In this document: one piece after another, positions 52,615 through 64,000 of the stretch
How the letters are laid out: the number at the start of each line of letters is the position of its first letter
How positions within the stretch are numbered: the first letter of the stretch is position 1
DNA from: Antitrichia curtipendula
Taxonomy: Eukaryota; Streptophyta; Bryopsida; Hypnales; Leucodontaceae
Reading direction: 5' to 3'
DNA length: 64,000 nt
Assembly: GCA_951230915.1 (NCBI GenBank)
Contig: OX579639.1
Coordinates: 7,068,001-7,132,000, forward strand
Notes under the pieces: model-generated
The model's database searches: none
Told to the model about the DNA's origin: nothing
The model's input: only the letters and a program-made list of their open reading frames with translations
Position numbers and translations under genes: made by a program

Positions 52615-52858
52615 GCTATTTGAGCTTATTTTTGCCTCTACTATGATTGTCAAGTTCCTTCAACCCTTCTTCTTCTTCTTCTTCTTTTAATCTTCCTCTT
52701 CTATTTCTCCCTTCCAATCTATTGAAATTCAAACTTTGGAAGGTCGAATTAGTCCCTATAAGCCAAAATTTTACATCCATAGAGTCCGTAAAAAGCCCTA
52801 GCTTGAGCGGTGGAGCCTAGACCAAGCAGCAAAAGCCTTGGTCCCAGTGAAGTGAACC

Positions 52859-54069
52859 CACTACAAGAAAACGAGGAGTTATGCAACTATTGTTTGCAAC
52901 TGGTTTTGTAGTTGCATGAGCCGTTTGCAACTAGGTGACAATTTAGAGCCCGCAGTTGCACTAGACAAGTTGCACTAATTGCAAAGCAATTGCAAAAAAT
53001 TTCAAAGTTGTTTATCATTTGACAGTATACTTGAAAGTTCATCGATGAACTTTTCTGACGTGGTTGCTTATGTGGAAGTCATTTGTGTGCAACTGGTTTG
53101 CAATTGACTTACAACTAGTTTGCAACTCGTGTGCAACTAGTTTGTGATTGATGTGCAACTAGTTTGCGATTGATGTGCAACTAGTTTGTGATTGATGTGC
53201 AACTAGTTTGCAACTGGTGTGCAACTAGTTTGTGATTGATGTGCAACTAGTTTGCAACTGGTGTGCAACTAGTTTGCAATTGATGTGCAACTAGTTTGCA
53301 TCTTTGTGACTTGTAGATTTGAAATTTGAATTTCAAAGATTTGTAGATTCTAAATTTTAGATCTATCTTTTTTTTAGATCGCCAAATCTAGAAATATCTT
53401 AAACTTTAAATATTTATAGATTTTTGTAGATTATAAAAAACTACAAATTGTAGAAATCTACAAAGTGTAAAAATCTATAAAATATATAAATATTAGAATT
53501 TCATTATCAAAGTTCATTACACAATACTGCTATAACTTACAATTCTTATATGTTCAATCTAATGGTATTCTTGACAATTAATGTAGGACAATTAATAAAA
53601 GACTTAATAGTAGTTGCATTTTAGTTGTTTTCTAGTTGCATGCTAGTTTTTTCAAGTTAAAGTCTAGTTGTTTTTAAGTCAAACACTAGTCGAATTGTAA
53701 TTGCAATGTAGTTGTAGTCTAATTGCACTATAGTTGCAATCCAATTGCAATCTAGTAGCATTCTAGTTAAATTGCTATCCAATTTAAATTACATGCAACT
53801 GTAGATAGACACATTGGACTCTACAGAACGTAAAATTGTCCACATCGACAATTGTGATGAAGATTGGATGTAAAGTACCTCACATCAATTCTTTTGTTAC
53901 ATTCCCGTATGCGTAACTACATGTTGCGACTACTTTGCAACTATTTTGCAACTACAATGTAACTATGTCAAAATTGGTGCAAATATAGAGGATTGTAGTT
54001 GCAGGGCAGTTGCATAGGACATGTAGTTGCATTTTAGTCGGTTGCAATGGACACGTTTTTCTTCTAGTA
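52859..54069 (+). mobile_element. Non-autonomous CACTA element with internal GCAACTAG repeats
   Basis: Starts CACTACAAGAAAA, the canonical plant CACTA terminus, and ends TTTTTCTTCTAGTA (last base changed from G). It is flanked by ACC at 52856-52858 and 54070-54072, a matching 3-base target duplication. No transposase frame. The termini face a dense set of GTTGCA/GCAACTAG words on both sides, typical of CACTA subterminal binding sites. Confidence 0.85.
53080..53300. repeat. ~22-base tandem repeat inside the CACTA element
   Basis: About ten head-to-tail imperfect copies of GTGCAACTAGTTTGTGATTG and variants. The central CTAG and flanking GCAA give partial dyad symmetry. Confidence 0.85.
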
Positions 54070-54072
54070 ACC

Positions 54073-57000
54073 CTGGCCTTGGCAAGTAAGTTCCAGCGCT
54101 AACTAGGTGTTGAGGTTTGGTAACCAGCTAAGTACTAGGGCTGGATTCTAGTGGCTAGTAGGTTCTAAGATCTAAATTTCATAAATAAATAAAATACAAA
54201 GGAGTACAAGGGTAAAAAGGGGGGTTCTATTTTTTGAGCACTTAAATTATTGAGACACAAAATACTAATCACTAAGATGGCTTGGTATTTACTTGGCTAA
54301 GTTTTATGTTAAATAGCCATGTAGTTGCTAAGGTTTGTTTTAGATACTAACTTTGGTCATTTCAAACATATTTTGGAAATTAAATCTTGGAGATAGTACA
54401 ATAGGGGTTCAAAGCTTCACCTTGAGTTTCTATTTAAGGAAAATACTTCTAACTTCTAAAAACTTAAGGAGAGAGTGGCACACTACATACAAGTTGGTGC
54501 ACAACACTTGACACAAAACATGAGTGTACAATAAATTAATTCAAATATGGTTTAGTATAGCCCAAGATATGCACACATAATTAGTACAAACACTTATTAG
54601 TGTAATAATAATCAAAACTTCACTCTAAAAAGACTCCAAAGCGGCATCACCAAGATATAGTGGGGGGTTGCTTCAAAATTAAAACAAAAAAATGAAGAGT
54701 CCAAAAATTGCAACAAAATGCAACAAAGTTTAATAGAATCAATTTCAACAATCTGAGATGAAGAATTAAGATTTGAAGGAACCCCAATGTCCTTCAAAGC
54801 TTGTCAAAACAACAACAATGGAGCTTAAAATGCTCCCGAAACACACATGTTTAGCAATTTGGCTCAAAACAACCAAAAATCAAACTAATAGACCGAACGA
54901 TGTCAATGTGCCAAAAAATGGCTACAAGGGGTGTTTTAAGAGGAAAATGAGTGTCTTTATATACTCTTCCAAGGGAACCACCTCCTCTCATTTTCCTACT
55001 AATAAACTTATCACTTAGGATTTTCATCATAATTTTTTATTTTCTACTTTTTCTACTTGTCCAAAACTCTAACTTTTGAAAAAAGACTTCAAATCAGAAA
55101 TGGATAGTGCCATTGGCTTCAAAAAGCCATTTTCAAATCTAAAAAACCATAATTCCCTTTTCTTTTGCAAAAAAATCAAAGAATCCTAGCACCAATTTAA
55201 ATTTGAAAAAAGGTAAAAATCCAACTTTTGGAATTTATCTTATCTGAGAAAAATGACTAATCTATTTTCTTTAATAAATATGAAGAAGTAAAAAAAGACC
55301 CCACTTCAACCTCGTTCCAATTTTTTATGCTCCCAGAACACCAATCAACTTTGTGAACTCGAGTGTGAACTTCTTTCGCTTTTACCAATTTTGAAGAAAT
55401 TTTTTAGTTTGGGTATTTTTGGATGTTGAAATGTCATGAAACTTGTTGGAGCGTGTTATTAACATAAAAAAAGCTATGCAAATTTTTAGTGAGATTTTAC
55501 CACATCCCAAGTAATTTCTATGAATTTTTCATTGTGAATTTTAGTAGTTGACCATTTGATAGAAAATCTTCTGATTATCATAGAACTCTAGATCTATTTG
55601 TAAAACCTCTCATGAAATTCTACAAGAGATGTAAAAGCTCATATTTTTAATTTGCACATGCAAAGAGGAAGAATCAAATCCTACATCTCCTTCAATTTTT
55701 GATCAACAGAGAATCTTTCACATGGAAGGGAATCTTGGCAAACTGATTTTGCTATTGGACTCCTAGCGTGATTTCCTCCTTGAAACACTGTACTTTGGTT
55801 GTAGATGCCTTCCATTGGTCCATCTTTAGTTTCTTCACCTTCAGACTAACAATTAGGATTTTTACTATTTTATGAAATGGCGTGGAAAACTGAAATCTAT
55901 CTCCAAAAATCAACTAAGGATTTTTGCATAGGTTCCTTCAGACCAATTTAGCCATGATTTGTCACATGCAAGGTCGGTTTAGGCAATTTGAGTTCTTTCT
56001 ACTAAAAGAACCATAATTTGTACAAATTCCAGGTGTCTACTCTATTTACATGCAGGATTTGGGTTTACTTTAACAAAGATACTCTATTTAGGAGCAAATA
56101 TTATATTGGTATGTGACATATCTATTTTGGTTTTACACGCTTTGTTGGGATTTTTGTATATAAAACTACACTTAAAATTACAAAAGAAAAAAAAAATCAT
56201 GAGCCCCAAGTGACAAATTGGGAACTCATACAATCGTATAATATATTTTTTAATTTTAATATATAATGTGATGCTTTCAATTGTAATTTAACTACATTGT
56301 GCATTATATTCAAAATCTTTGTCTAACTATCTTTCATACTATTATGGTTTCTATTTTCATTATTATGATATGTATGAAAATTTCTCTGTCTCTCATTAAA
56401 TTTCAGTTTTTTCAATTTTTTCTTTAAAAGCTCTTTTTCCATTATGATATCATTTGTTGAATTCATTTATCAATAAGTAGAATCAATGGCAAAGTAATGC
56501 AAAGTTTTTGGTTGCATTCAAGTCTATGATGTTGGTTGTTTTTGCAATTCAAATTTTGTATATCCCTACATCCATATAAATTTTTTCTTAGGGTGAATGT
56601 TCCTCCCTTACTCGATATTGGAACAAAAAGTAATAAATTAGTACAAAAGATTGTTAATTATGTATAGAAATCAATGCGAACAAGAGCTGAACAGACCAAG
56701 CAATAGACACAAAGTAGGAATATAGATTCACCATGCAATCACAAAGACAGCACTACCATCTTCTATTTGTAAAAAAAGGATCTCAAGCCACCACAAGCTC
56801 CCCTCCTCTTTCTAATGTCTGTATTTTTTGGATACCACATGAATAAACTATGAAATTACAAAGTGCTAAAAAAACATACCAAAAATCAATCTTTGGCTCT
56901 AATCAACAAAGACTATAATAATCGGGCAAGACTCCATGAAGGTCAATTTTTGAAATTGGTCACATTTGGGTGTTCTTCAAAAAGTGCTCCACTATTTCTT

Positions 57001-57850
57001 CAATAGTCATGTGATACATGGGTGATAATTGCTCCCGGGTAATTGCTCTATCAAAACTAAGTGATACCTAAATAAAATTTGGTTATAGTTCTTAGAAAAA
57101 ATAATAATATCACTATGTTCATAAAAAAAAATCCAAAATTTTCTTTCACAAAATATAGCCAACATCTTTTGGTTGCAGCCAACTAACTGGTAAGAATTGT
57201 GCATAAAAAAAATTGCACAAAGGATTTGTATAGAGAATCTAATCATATAAAAAACAATGATCCCAAAACATTTTTATTGCAATTTACAAAAAAGCTATGC
57301 CCGTGTAAACGGGGAGCTATTTTCATGACATTAATTTTTTGGGTGAAAAAGAGGAGGTAAAAATGGTGAAAAAAAAGTAGCAATTTGTTTCCATTTTTGT
57401 TTTCCACTAGCATGAATTTGCGACCCTATAATAAATTTTGAAGTTGCATCATTGCTACTTCAGGTGTTTTCTAATGTTTGGAATTACTAAGTGATAATTC
57501 AAAAAGTCAGAGATTGGCTATTATTTAGGCAAGTACTGTACACAAGTGCTAATTGTGTGCAATGGAGATTTATGTTGTGGAATGGAAATTTTGATGAAAC
57601 ATTAAGTGTGTGCAATGAAGATTTTTGTTTCACTAACAAGGGAGTTGAATCCTTCTTGTAAAATGCAAGATTGCCTAATGCAGTGTTAATGTTCTACACA
57701 CATAACAAGTCATGTTAGTAGTATAAGTTAGTAACTTAAAATAAAGTTAATTCATGTGTTTCTAGTAAAATTTTACTGGAAATCTCTTAAAAGGTCATTA
57801 CTTATAATCTTATCTCTAGGACTATACTTAAAAACTCAATTAAGACACCC
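54073..57850. other. AT-rich gene-free DNA
   Basis: No supported gene. Open frames are short and lack motifs. Confidence 0.55.
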
Positions 57851-57863
57851 TTTTTTCTTGTAG
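57848..57863. mobile_element. CACTA-type right terminus (partner end not found)
   Basis: TTTTTTCTTGTAGTG is a perfect CACTA right end. It abuts the interior of a TTAA-family element beginning GACACATGTAACC, so a CACTA element probably inserted into that copy. I could not find the left end upstream. Confidence 0.5.
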
Positions 57864-59640
57864 TGGACACATGTAACCATAGGATCTTGTAGTACATTGG
57901 TTTGAAAAGATGTTAAAAAAAAATTCTAAAATTTCCACTATGTTGATTGCAAGATATAAGTGTTTGAAGTGACAAAATCCCTTTTGGGAGCCTTGCAAAA
58001 AACTAGGTAGCTGCACTTCACAACGTCACATTTGTATGAAAAAATGTCTAAAATGGTGGTGCTTCTTTGGGTTCATTCTTCAAGGCAACTTGGCTACATT
58101 CTTGAAAAATTCAGATCATTTGGAACTGTACAACATATATAGGAAAAAAATAGTGAGTAATAAGAAGTAGAGAATGATTTAACCCCTAAAGGTTTTTGAC
58201 TATGTTTTCACCAAAAACGTTCCAAAACTGCCATTTCTAATACAAGTATCAAATTTTAGAAAAAAAACATTTTTGGACACATGTAACCATAGGATCTTGT
58301 AGTAAACTTGTTTGAGAAGATGTGGAAAAAATTTCAGAATTTTCCACTGTGTGGATTGCATGATATTAGTGTTTGAATTGAGAAAAATCCTTTTTTTGTC
58401 CCTGCAAAAATCCAGGCAGCTGCACTTCACAAGGTCACATTTATATGAAAAAATGTCCAAAACGGTGGTTACTCTTTGGATTCATTTTTTGAAGTCAAGT
58501 TGGCTATACGCTTGAAAATTTTCAGATCATTTGGATTTGTTCAACATATAGGAAAAAAATAGTAAGTAGAAAGAAGTAGGAAATGATTCAAAACACTAAA
58601 TTGCTAAGAATTTAATCATAGAATTACATAATGCCAATTTCAATGGTTATAATGTTGTAAAGACCTATTTACATCCAATGTTTTTTGTTTTTTTCAAAAA
58701 TATTGAAAATTGAGTAAAATAAAGGACTTCAAAGTTTATTTTAGAGTAGAGATTCCATAACTACCCTCAAACTAAGAATCCTCATAACTTTTGACTCATA
58801 GATCAAAATGGAATGATTCAAAGCTTCCCCCGTATATATAAATCCAAAGAACCAATTTCAAATTTTTTTCTTTTAAGTAATTTTTAAATAAACTTTTTTT
58901 TGCTGCTCGGTCTGCCTGCCGAGCATTGAAAATCACTTATCATGCAATAACTTTTTACCCATATAATCAAAAGTTATGAAAATTGTTGGACCTTAAAGCT
59001 ACTCCTCGGGAAAATGTTGTGTGAAAATTTCAAAGAAAAAAAATAAAGTCTCCGTTCATAGTGAGCTGCCCCAAAAAGCTATGTTCTCAAAAAAGCATGT
59101 TCAGGGCTTTAGGGGTTAAAATACTAAATTGTTAAGAATTTAGTCATAGAATTGAAAAATGTCAAATCCAATGGTTGTAATGTTGTAATAGACATTTTAC
59201 ATCCTCTGATTTTTTTGATTTTACATCCTTTGATTTTCAATATATTTAAAATAGAGTAAAATAAAGAACTTCAATGTTTATTTTAGAGTAGAGAAATCCA
59301 TAATTTGCCCGCAAACTAAAACTCCTGATAACTTTTGACTCTTTGATCAAAATAGAATGATTTAAAGTTTTCCACATACATAAAACTCTAGAAAACCAAT
59401 TCAATTTTTTGTTTATAAAAAAGTTTTCTTTTCTAATCTACTTAGACTATCCATTTATAGAAAATAAAATAACATATTAGGCCAAAACTTTTGACTCATA
59501 TTTCCAAATGTCATGAAATTTTTTGATTATGAAAGATATTCCTCGTCCATACCTTCTATTAAAATTTTAGCCTAAAATATGCAAATCTCCAGTCACACAT
59601 ACCTACCCAAAATTATGATATGCAGTCGAAATTAATTGCC
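57864..59640 (+). mobile_element. Older TTAA-family copy, split by a nested copy
   Basis: 57864-58182 and 59116-59640 together align with the middle and right part of copies 1-3. The sequence is interrupted at 58179-59119 by a complete younger copy. Its left end is lost at the CACTA terminus and its right end decays near 59640. Confidence 0.75.
58179..59119 (+). mobile_element. TTAA-flanked ~0.93-kb element, copy 3 (nested)
   Basis: The body 58183-59115 begins CCCCTAAAGG and ends CTTTAGGGG, with TTAA on both sides. Removing the body and one TTAA restores the older copy: GAATGATTTAAAATAC against GAATGATTCAAAATAC-like sequence in sister copies. This empty-site logic proves that TTAA is the target duplication. 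Confidence 0.88.
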
Positions 59641-60801
59641 CCCCTTGCCTCACAACGTTGATCTTTCAAAAAAAATTGAAGCTGTTGATGTCAACCATCA
59701 GATCTTGGTTGTCGGATAAAGAATATTGGATATGATATGGAATACAAATATGAATTTAGAATATGGATTCAGATTACGGATACATATGGTAATAATACGA
59801 ATATGTAATATAGATGAAGTATGTATGTACCTACTCAAAATACATATATGGATACAGTGGTGCCATATATCCCATATCATTTGCACTCATCTTGCATCTT
59901 GAAAAATACAATTATGGAAGGTGTGGTGGGATAGTGTACCAAAAATAAAATGCGATGAATTAATTCATTGTTTTGGGCTCATTGTGACAATGACATTGAG
60001 CTCAAAAGAGGCAGTTAAGGTAAGTGGCTCATAAAGTGACCCTTTAAGGGCTGTTGGGTCTTTTTGATGTGTTTCAGATGCTCAAAAATATTTTTCCTTA
60101 TTTTTCACTTGAAAGAAAATTGATGCAAAATCTAACACAAGTGGTTTCATAATTTTTGGAGTATTTATGAATTACTTATGAATTTCCAAAGAATTCTGCC
60201 ATTGGCAACTATTTGTGATCCTAGGTCTTACAAAACCCACACACATGCAGTCTGAAAAAAGATATGTCTTGACCCAAAACAAGCATTGTGGCATGCAAAA
60301 AGTAATACACAAGGTTCCTAAATGCGACCCTTATTAAAATTAAAGAGACCCTACATTCTTTTAACATTTGTAAGAAGGCAATTAGACAATCAATTCTCAT
60401 TTAGAAAAATTAAGTGAACACACACTGGCTTTAAAATGGACCCTCCCTAACTCGTAATCCATCCATTGGCAAAGTTTAAAGCAATAAATGACAAGTCTTA
60501 ATTATGCTCACATTGTTGACAGTCCACTTAATGTCCGTTTTAGAACCACCACTTAATGTTTGTTTTGGAACCACCTAGATGACTGTTTCAAGAAGCGGAT
60601 GGCTTTATGAACCACTTATCATACTGCCTTGCCTTACTATGCATTGGCCTTATCATAGGTCATGATGGGTCACATCTACCTTAGTTATCAGAAAGTTGGT
60701 TTCCATTAATTTTTGCATGTCCAAAACTCCATCCCAGCTGTAATTCTCCAAATCAAATTCCTTTGAATGAATGGCTGATAGCTACTACTTACGGTAGTTA
60801 T
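59641..60801. other. No gene; simple-repeat and R1-like fragments
   Basis: 59700-59890 is rich in GGATATGGATAC-like words. Near 60035-60200 a diverged piece resembles the R1 interior (GTGGTTTCATAATTTTTGGA). No coding sequence recognised. Confidence 0.45.
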
Positions 60802-60873
60802 AACTTAATATGGTCCCATGTTCAAAAACAAAAACAAAAAAACAAAAACAAAAAAACAAAACTTAATATGGTC
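60802..60873 (+). mobile_element. Tail-only retroposon: CCATGTTC plus AAAAAC tail
   Basis: AACTTAATATGGTC (60802-60815) is repeated exactly at 60860-60873. Between them lie only CCATGTTC and an A-rich AAAAAC/AAAAAAAC tail. The body resembles that at 25.8 kb (CATGTTC then A). Confidence 0.78.
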
Positions 60874-61125
60874 ATCATACTGGGTGTAACATAATGTCAT
60901 GTACTCCATATTCAATTATTCATTTCCTGGTACAGCACAACACGTCTGTTTCACCATCGCAAGTTTGGTAAGGGTTGCTTTCAAAAGATAAGCTACACCT
61001 TAGCGAGCTTTCAGTACCTTTCTTGACATCAAAGCCTGCAAATTTTGATCCGCTTTCCAACTTTCCAACTGTCACCAATAAGAATGATTGTGGATAAGCT
61101 CTCTACTTCCCTTATTATTTCCAAG

Positions 61126-61629
61126 TAAGGGCATTTGCAATGCAGCCCCTCTCTACGGCCCGATATCGGTATAACTAACTTTTGAACAGTAAATAATTAA
61201 AACTTGAAAATTGTCTCACTGGAAGCACATCTGAAAAAATTTGGAGAAGGTTCAAGAAAATTCAAAATTAAACATTGGACAAGTACTTCAAAAACAAGGT
61301 AAAAATCTGAAATTATAGAGGTCTTAGCAAATCACGGTTATCAAAGCAATATTTGGCCATTGATCCTCTAAATATGGCCAAATGCGGAGGGTCAATGACC
61401 AAATGTTGCTTTGGTATCCGTGATTTGCTAAGACCTCTATAATTTCAAATTTTTATCTTGCTTTTGAAGTACTTGTCCAATGTTTAATTTTGAATTTTCT
61501 TGAACCTTCTCCAAGTTTTTTCAGATGCGCTTCCAATGAGACAATTTTCAAGTTTTAATTATTTACCGTTCAAAAGTTAGTTATACCGATATCGGGCCAT
61601 ATAGAGGGGCTGCATTGCAAATGCCCTAA
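61126..61629. mobile_element. Foldback MITE, PIF/Harbinger (Tourist)-like
   Basis: The body 61129-61626 (498 bases) is almost entirely a hairpin: its left half is repeated inverted in the right half with only scattered mismatches, leaving a short loop near 61360-61385. Ends are GGGCATTTGCAATGCAG and its complement. TAA flanks both sides (61126-61128, 61627-61629), fitting the three-base TWA duplication of PIF/Harbinger elements. Confidence 0.85.
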
Positions 61630-61639
61630 GGGTCTAAGG

Positions 61640-61860
61640 GACACTGCTTGTAAAAGTGGCCTTCTAAGAGCTGATTGCATTTGGGGGGAAGCTAAACTCC
61701 TGGAAACCATTTTCAGTCCGCTTTTGTAGGAAGAGAAAGGGCATTGGCATCAAACCCAAGTTGTTTCATATTTTTGGGACCTTCATGGAATTAGTTACAA
61801 ATTTTTGAAGTTGAAACACAATGGTCATAAAGTGTGACCACCTCCTGAAATGTACTCTAT
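61640..61860 (+). mobile_element. Diverged R1-like fragment
   Basis: CTTCTAAGAGCTGATTGCAT followed by CCCAAGTTGTTTCATATTTT aligns in order with the left part of the R1 elements at 6.1 and 23.5 kb. No right end. Confidence 0.5.
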
Positions 61861-61867
61861 AGGTATA

Positions 61868-62885
61868 TTAACCCCTAAAGGATCATTTGGGTCCGGGTAG
61901 GTTCATGTTGTCTCAATTTGAAGTGAATTTTTTTGAGATTTTTTGAGGTTGTGTAGTTTTGTGAGAGCTTTGTGGATATATAACTTTTTTATTTCAATTG
62001 GATGACAGATGAAAAATTTATGGCACAATAAGCAAGAAATGGAGATTGGTGGGCAGCCCTCCAAATTTACAAAAAGTCAAAATAAATTTTTTGAATTGAA
62101 GAAAAAAATATTATGTTTTTATCTATACGTGAAGCTTTGGTTCATTCTATTTGGACTAGGGATGAGAAAGTTGTGGACAATATTAGCTTTGGGGGCACTT
62201 TAAGCATCTTCTTAAGAAAAAACCATGTGACTGTGTAGTGAACTTCAACATTTTGGCTTTATATGCTCTATTTTGTTGATAAATTGGAGTGGAAATTACT
62301 TCAATTTATTTTGTTTTTTCATTTTAGAGATGAAAGCACATATCCTCTAAAAATCATAATGAGTTCATTTTTTTTTAGAAAATATGAAATAACTGTGAAT
62401 TTGAAGAAACAGTGGTAGAAAAGTCATGTCAAATACGAAATCACAATGAAAAAATCTGAAAGTTTTAGCACATGTATATACTGCAATGTAAAACATCAAA
62501 TTTCTAACTCATTTTCAAAATACAAAATCAATAAACCATGGCTAAAAGCCCAACTTTCAAATTGCAAGAAAATATTTAAGTGTCTGAATTTTCAAAACTT
62601 CAAGTTGAAGTAGAAACAAAACTTATATACTTCATTTGAGTAGCTACGTTCAAAATGAAAACAAACCCTCTTAATCCCCTAAAGAACCAAATACAATTTT
62701 TTGACAACATTAATAGCGATTTGGGGCAGCTCACTACAATTGGAATTTTTTTTTTTTCTTTGAAATTTTCACACAAGATGTGCCCAAGGAGAAACTTTAA
62801 GGCCCAACAATTTTCATAACTTTTGTCTATGTGGTTAAAAAATTATTGCATGATATGCCATTTTCATCTTTGCTTCTTTTCACAT
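61868..62885. mobile_element. TTAA-family end fragments
   Basis: TTAA CCCCTAAAGGATC at 61868 is a family left end with an unrelated interior. From 62671 (TTAA TCCCCTAAAG) to about 62885 the sequence is the reverse complement of the right end of copy 3 (shared GGGGCAGCTCACTA), then stops. These look like remnants or a divergent subfamily. Confidence 0.5.
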
Positions 62886-62890
62886 CAATC

Positions 62891-63823
62891 TTACCCCCTA
62901 AAGGACCAAGGCCTTTTTTCTACCAAAAAACACTCAAAACTGCCATTTCTATAGCAAAGAGTAGAAAATTTTGAAAATTATTTTTTTGCACATCTAACCG
63001 TAGGATCTTACACCTAACTAGTACGAGAATGTGTAGAAAAATTTTCAGAATTTTTTGACCTCACATATTGCAAGATATATGTGTTTAAAGTGAAAAAAAC
63101 AAGTTTTTCAACACATTGCGGGACTAGATTTTTTGACTTTGAACATTTTCAACTTAAATCTTTTGCACTACAAAGTTTTGAGCTTTAAATCTTTAAAGTG
63201 TAAAATTGGGTTCAGAGTCTAGGAAAAGAAAAGAAAAGAAATTCAAAAAAACTTAATTTTCATTCTTCAAATTTTTTTAAAGTCGAAGTAGGTAAGAGAT
63301 AGAAGGAAAATCTAAAATCTAAATATCTTTTACATGGAATTAAAATGCAGCAATATCAATGGTGAGATTGTTCTAGTAAGAAAACTTAACCATGTGGAAC
63401 TATTTTTTTTGAAAAATTGAAAAAATTGCATTCAGAAATGAATCCTACAAGTTATTTTTTTCAAGAAGATACTCTAATTGCCCAAAAAACAAGAATGTCC
63501 ATAATTTTTTCATAACAAATCCAAATGGAATGAACCAAAGCTTAATTGATAGACAAAAATATAATCTATGAAAAAAAAAATTAAAGAAAAAAATTTCAAA
63601 TTTTTGCTATTTTTTTTTCTGCCCGCTTTCCCCTATTTTGAGCTTACTTGGGCATAACTTTAGTTCCCGAGCACCGATTGAAAAAAAATTATATTCCCAC
63701 GAAGCTAATCAATTTTTCTATCTTTAAAAAAAGTTTCAAAAAATCAGGAAAAAATTCAGCCTATAGGTACCTGCCCAAAATCTCATTTGTCCCCCAAAGG
63801 GACAATGGTCCTTTAGGGGTTAA
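62891..63823 (+). mobile_element. TTAA-family ~0.93-kb element, copy 4 (divergent)
   Basis: The body 62895-63819 begins CCCCTAAAGGACC and ends GGTCCTTTAGGGG, a perfect 13-base inverted terminus. The right flank is TTAA; the left flank is TTAC, one base off. Interior order (GATCTTA..., TGCAAGATAT, CATAATTTTTTC...) parallels copies 1-3 but is strongly diverged. Confidence 0.7.
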
Positions 63824-64000
63824 AACAATTCTATTGACATGAAGGACAAATTAAAGAGTTGTCCACTTCATTATTTCCTATTGAAGTCTCTTGGAATGTG
63901 ATAAGGTAGGATGACACATTCCCAACTAGAGACCCATATTCATTCCCAACTTGTAGGGTTTAGTTATTTCCAACCAAGGTTGGAACAAATTTTCAACCCA

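Noticed and set aside
53080..53300. Regular short repeats resembling a CRISPR array
   Set aside because: Units are head-to-tail with no unique spacers, lie inside a CACTA element, and the genome is eukaryotic.

Overview
The window looks like nuclear DNA of a land plant. The genes have many exons with GT-AG introns, two encode plant plastid-type proteins, and intergenic DNA is long, AT-rich and full of small DNA transposons. Low gene density and a pogo/jerky-type transposase make me lean to a non-flowering plant (bryophyte, lycophyte or fern), but I cannot name the species. I see no RNA genes, CRISPR arrays or prokaryotic features.

Layout. 0.2-3.1 kb: decayed DDE transposase of the Tigger/jerky (CENP-B-like) type. 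4.7-7.0 kb: two small DNA elements, one with TTAA ends. 6.98-18.95 kb: a large inverted duplication with ~4.1-kb arms. Each arm carries a complete six-exon gene for a 347-residue NADPH-dependent reductase of the cinnamoyl-CoA reductase/dihydroflavonol reductase superfamily. The two copies are convergent and encode the same protein. The spacer holds a CACTA-type element and a 200-N gap. The ~1.8 kb on either side of the gap is the same sequence in the same direction, differing almost only in homopolymer length, so the gap probably separates unmerged, overlapping contig ends. 19.3-21.0 kb: a 1.6-kb uninterrupted ATTT array inside a 15-bp target-site duplication. 21-28.5 kb: AT-rich repeats, no convincing gene.

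28.6-35.7 kb (minus): an 18-exon gene model of 902 codons in which every junction keeps phase. Exons 1-2 encode a plastid-type leader plus the N-terminal half of a plant heme oxygenase. Exons 3-18 encode a CNNM/CorC-type (DUF21 + CBS pair + CorC) chloroplast ion transporter. This apparent natural fusion is the most interesting item in the window. 36.4-41.7 kb: unassigned. 41.8-45.3 kb (minus): a two-exon gene for a 163-residue basic CxxC protein and a five-exon gene for a 248-residue Tim17/Tim22/Tim23-family (PRAT) membrane protein.

45.7-64 kb: gene-free, AT-rich repeat terrain containing several TTAA-flanked ~0.92-kb elements (one nested in another), a CACTA element with internal repeats, two foldback/TIR elements, and a short retroposon consisting of little more than an A-rich tail. 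Three such tail-only insertions occur in the window. The few real genes are unrelated housekeeping or metabolic functions; no operon-like or co-functional cluster is evident apart from the duplicated reductase pair and the fused gene.
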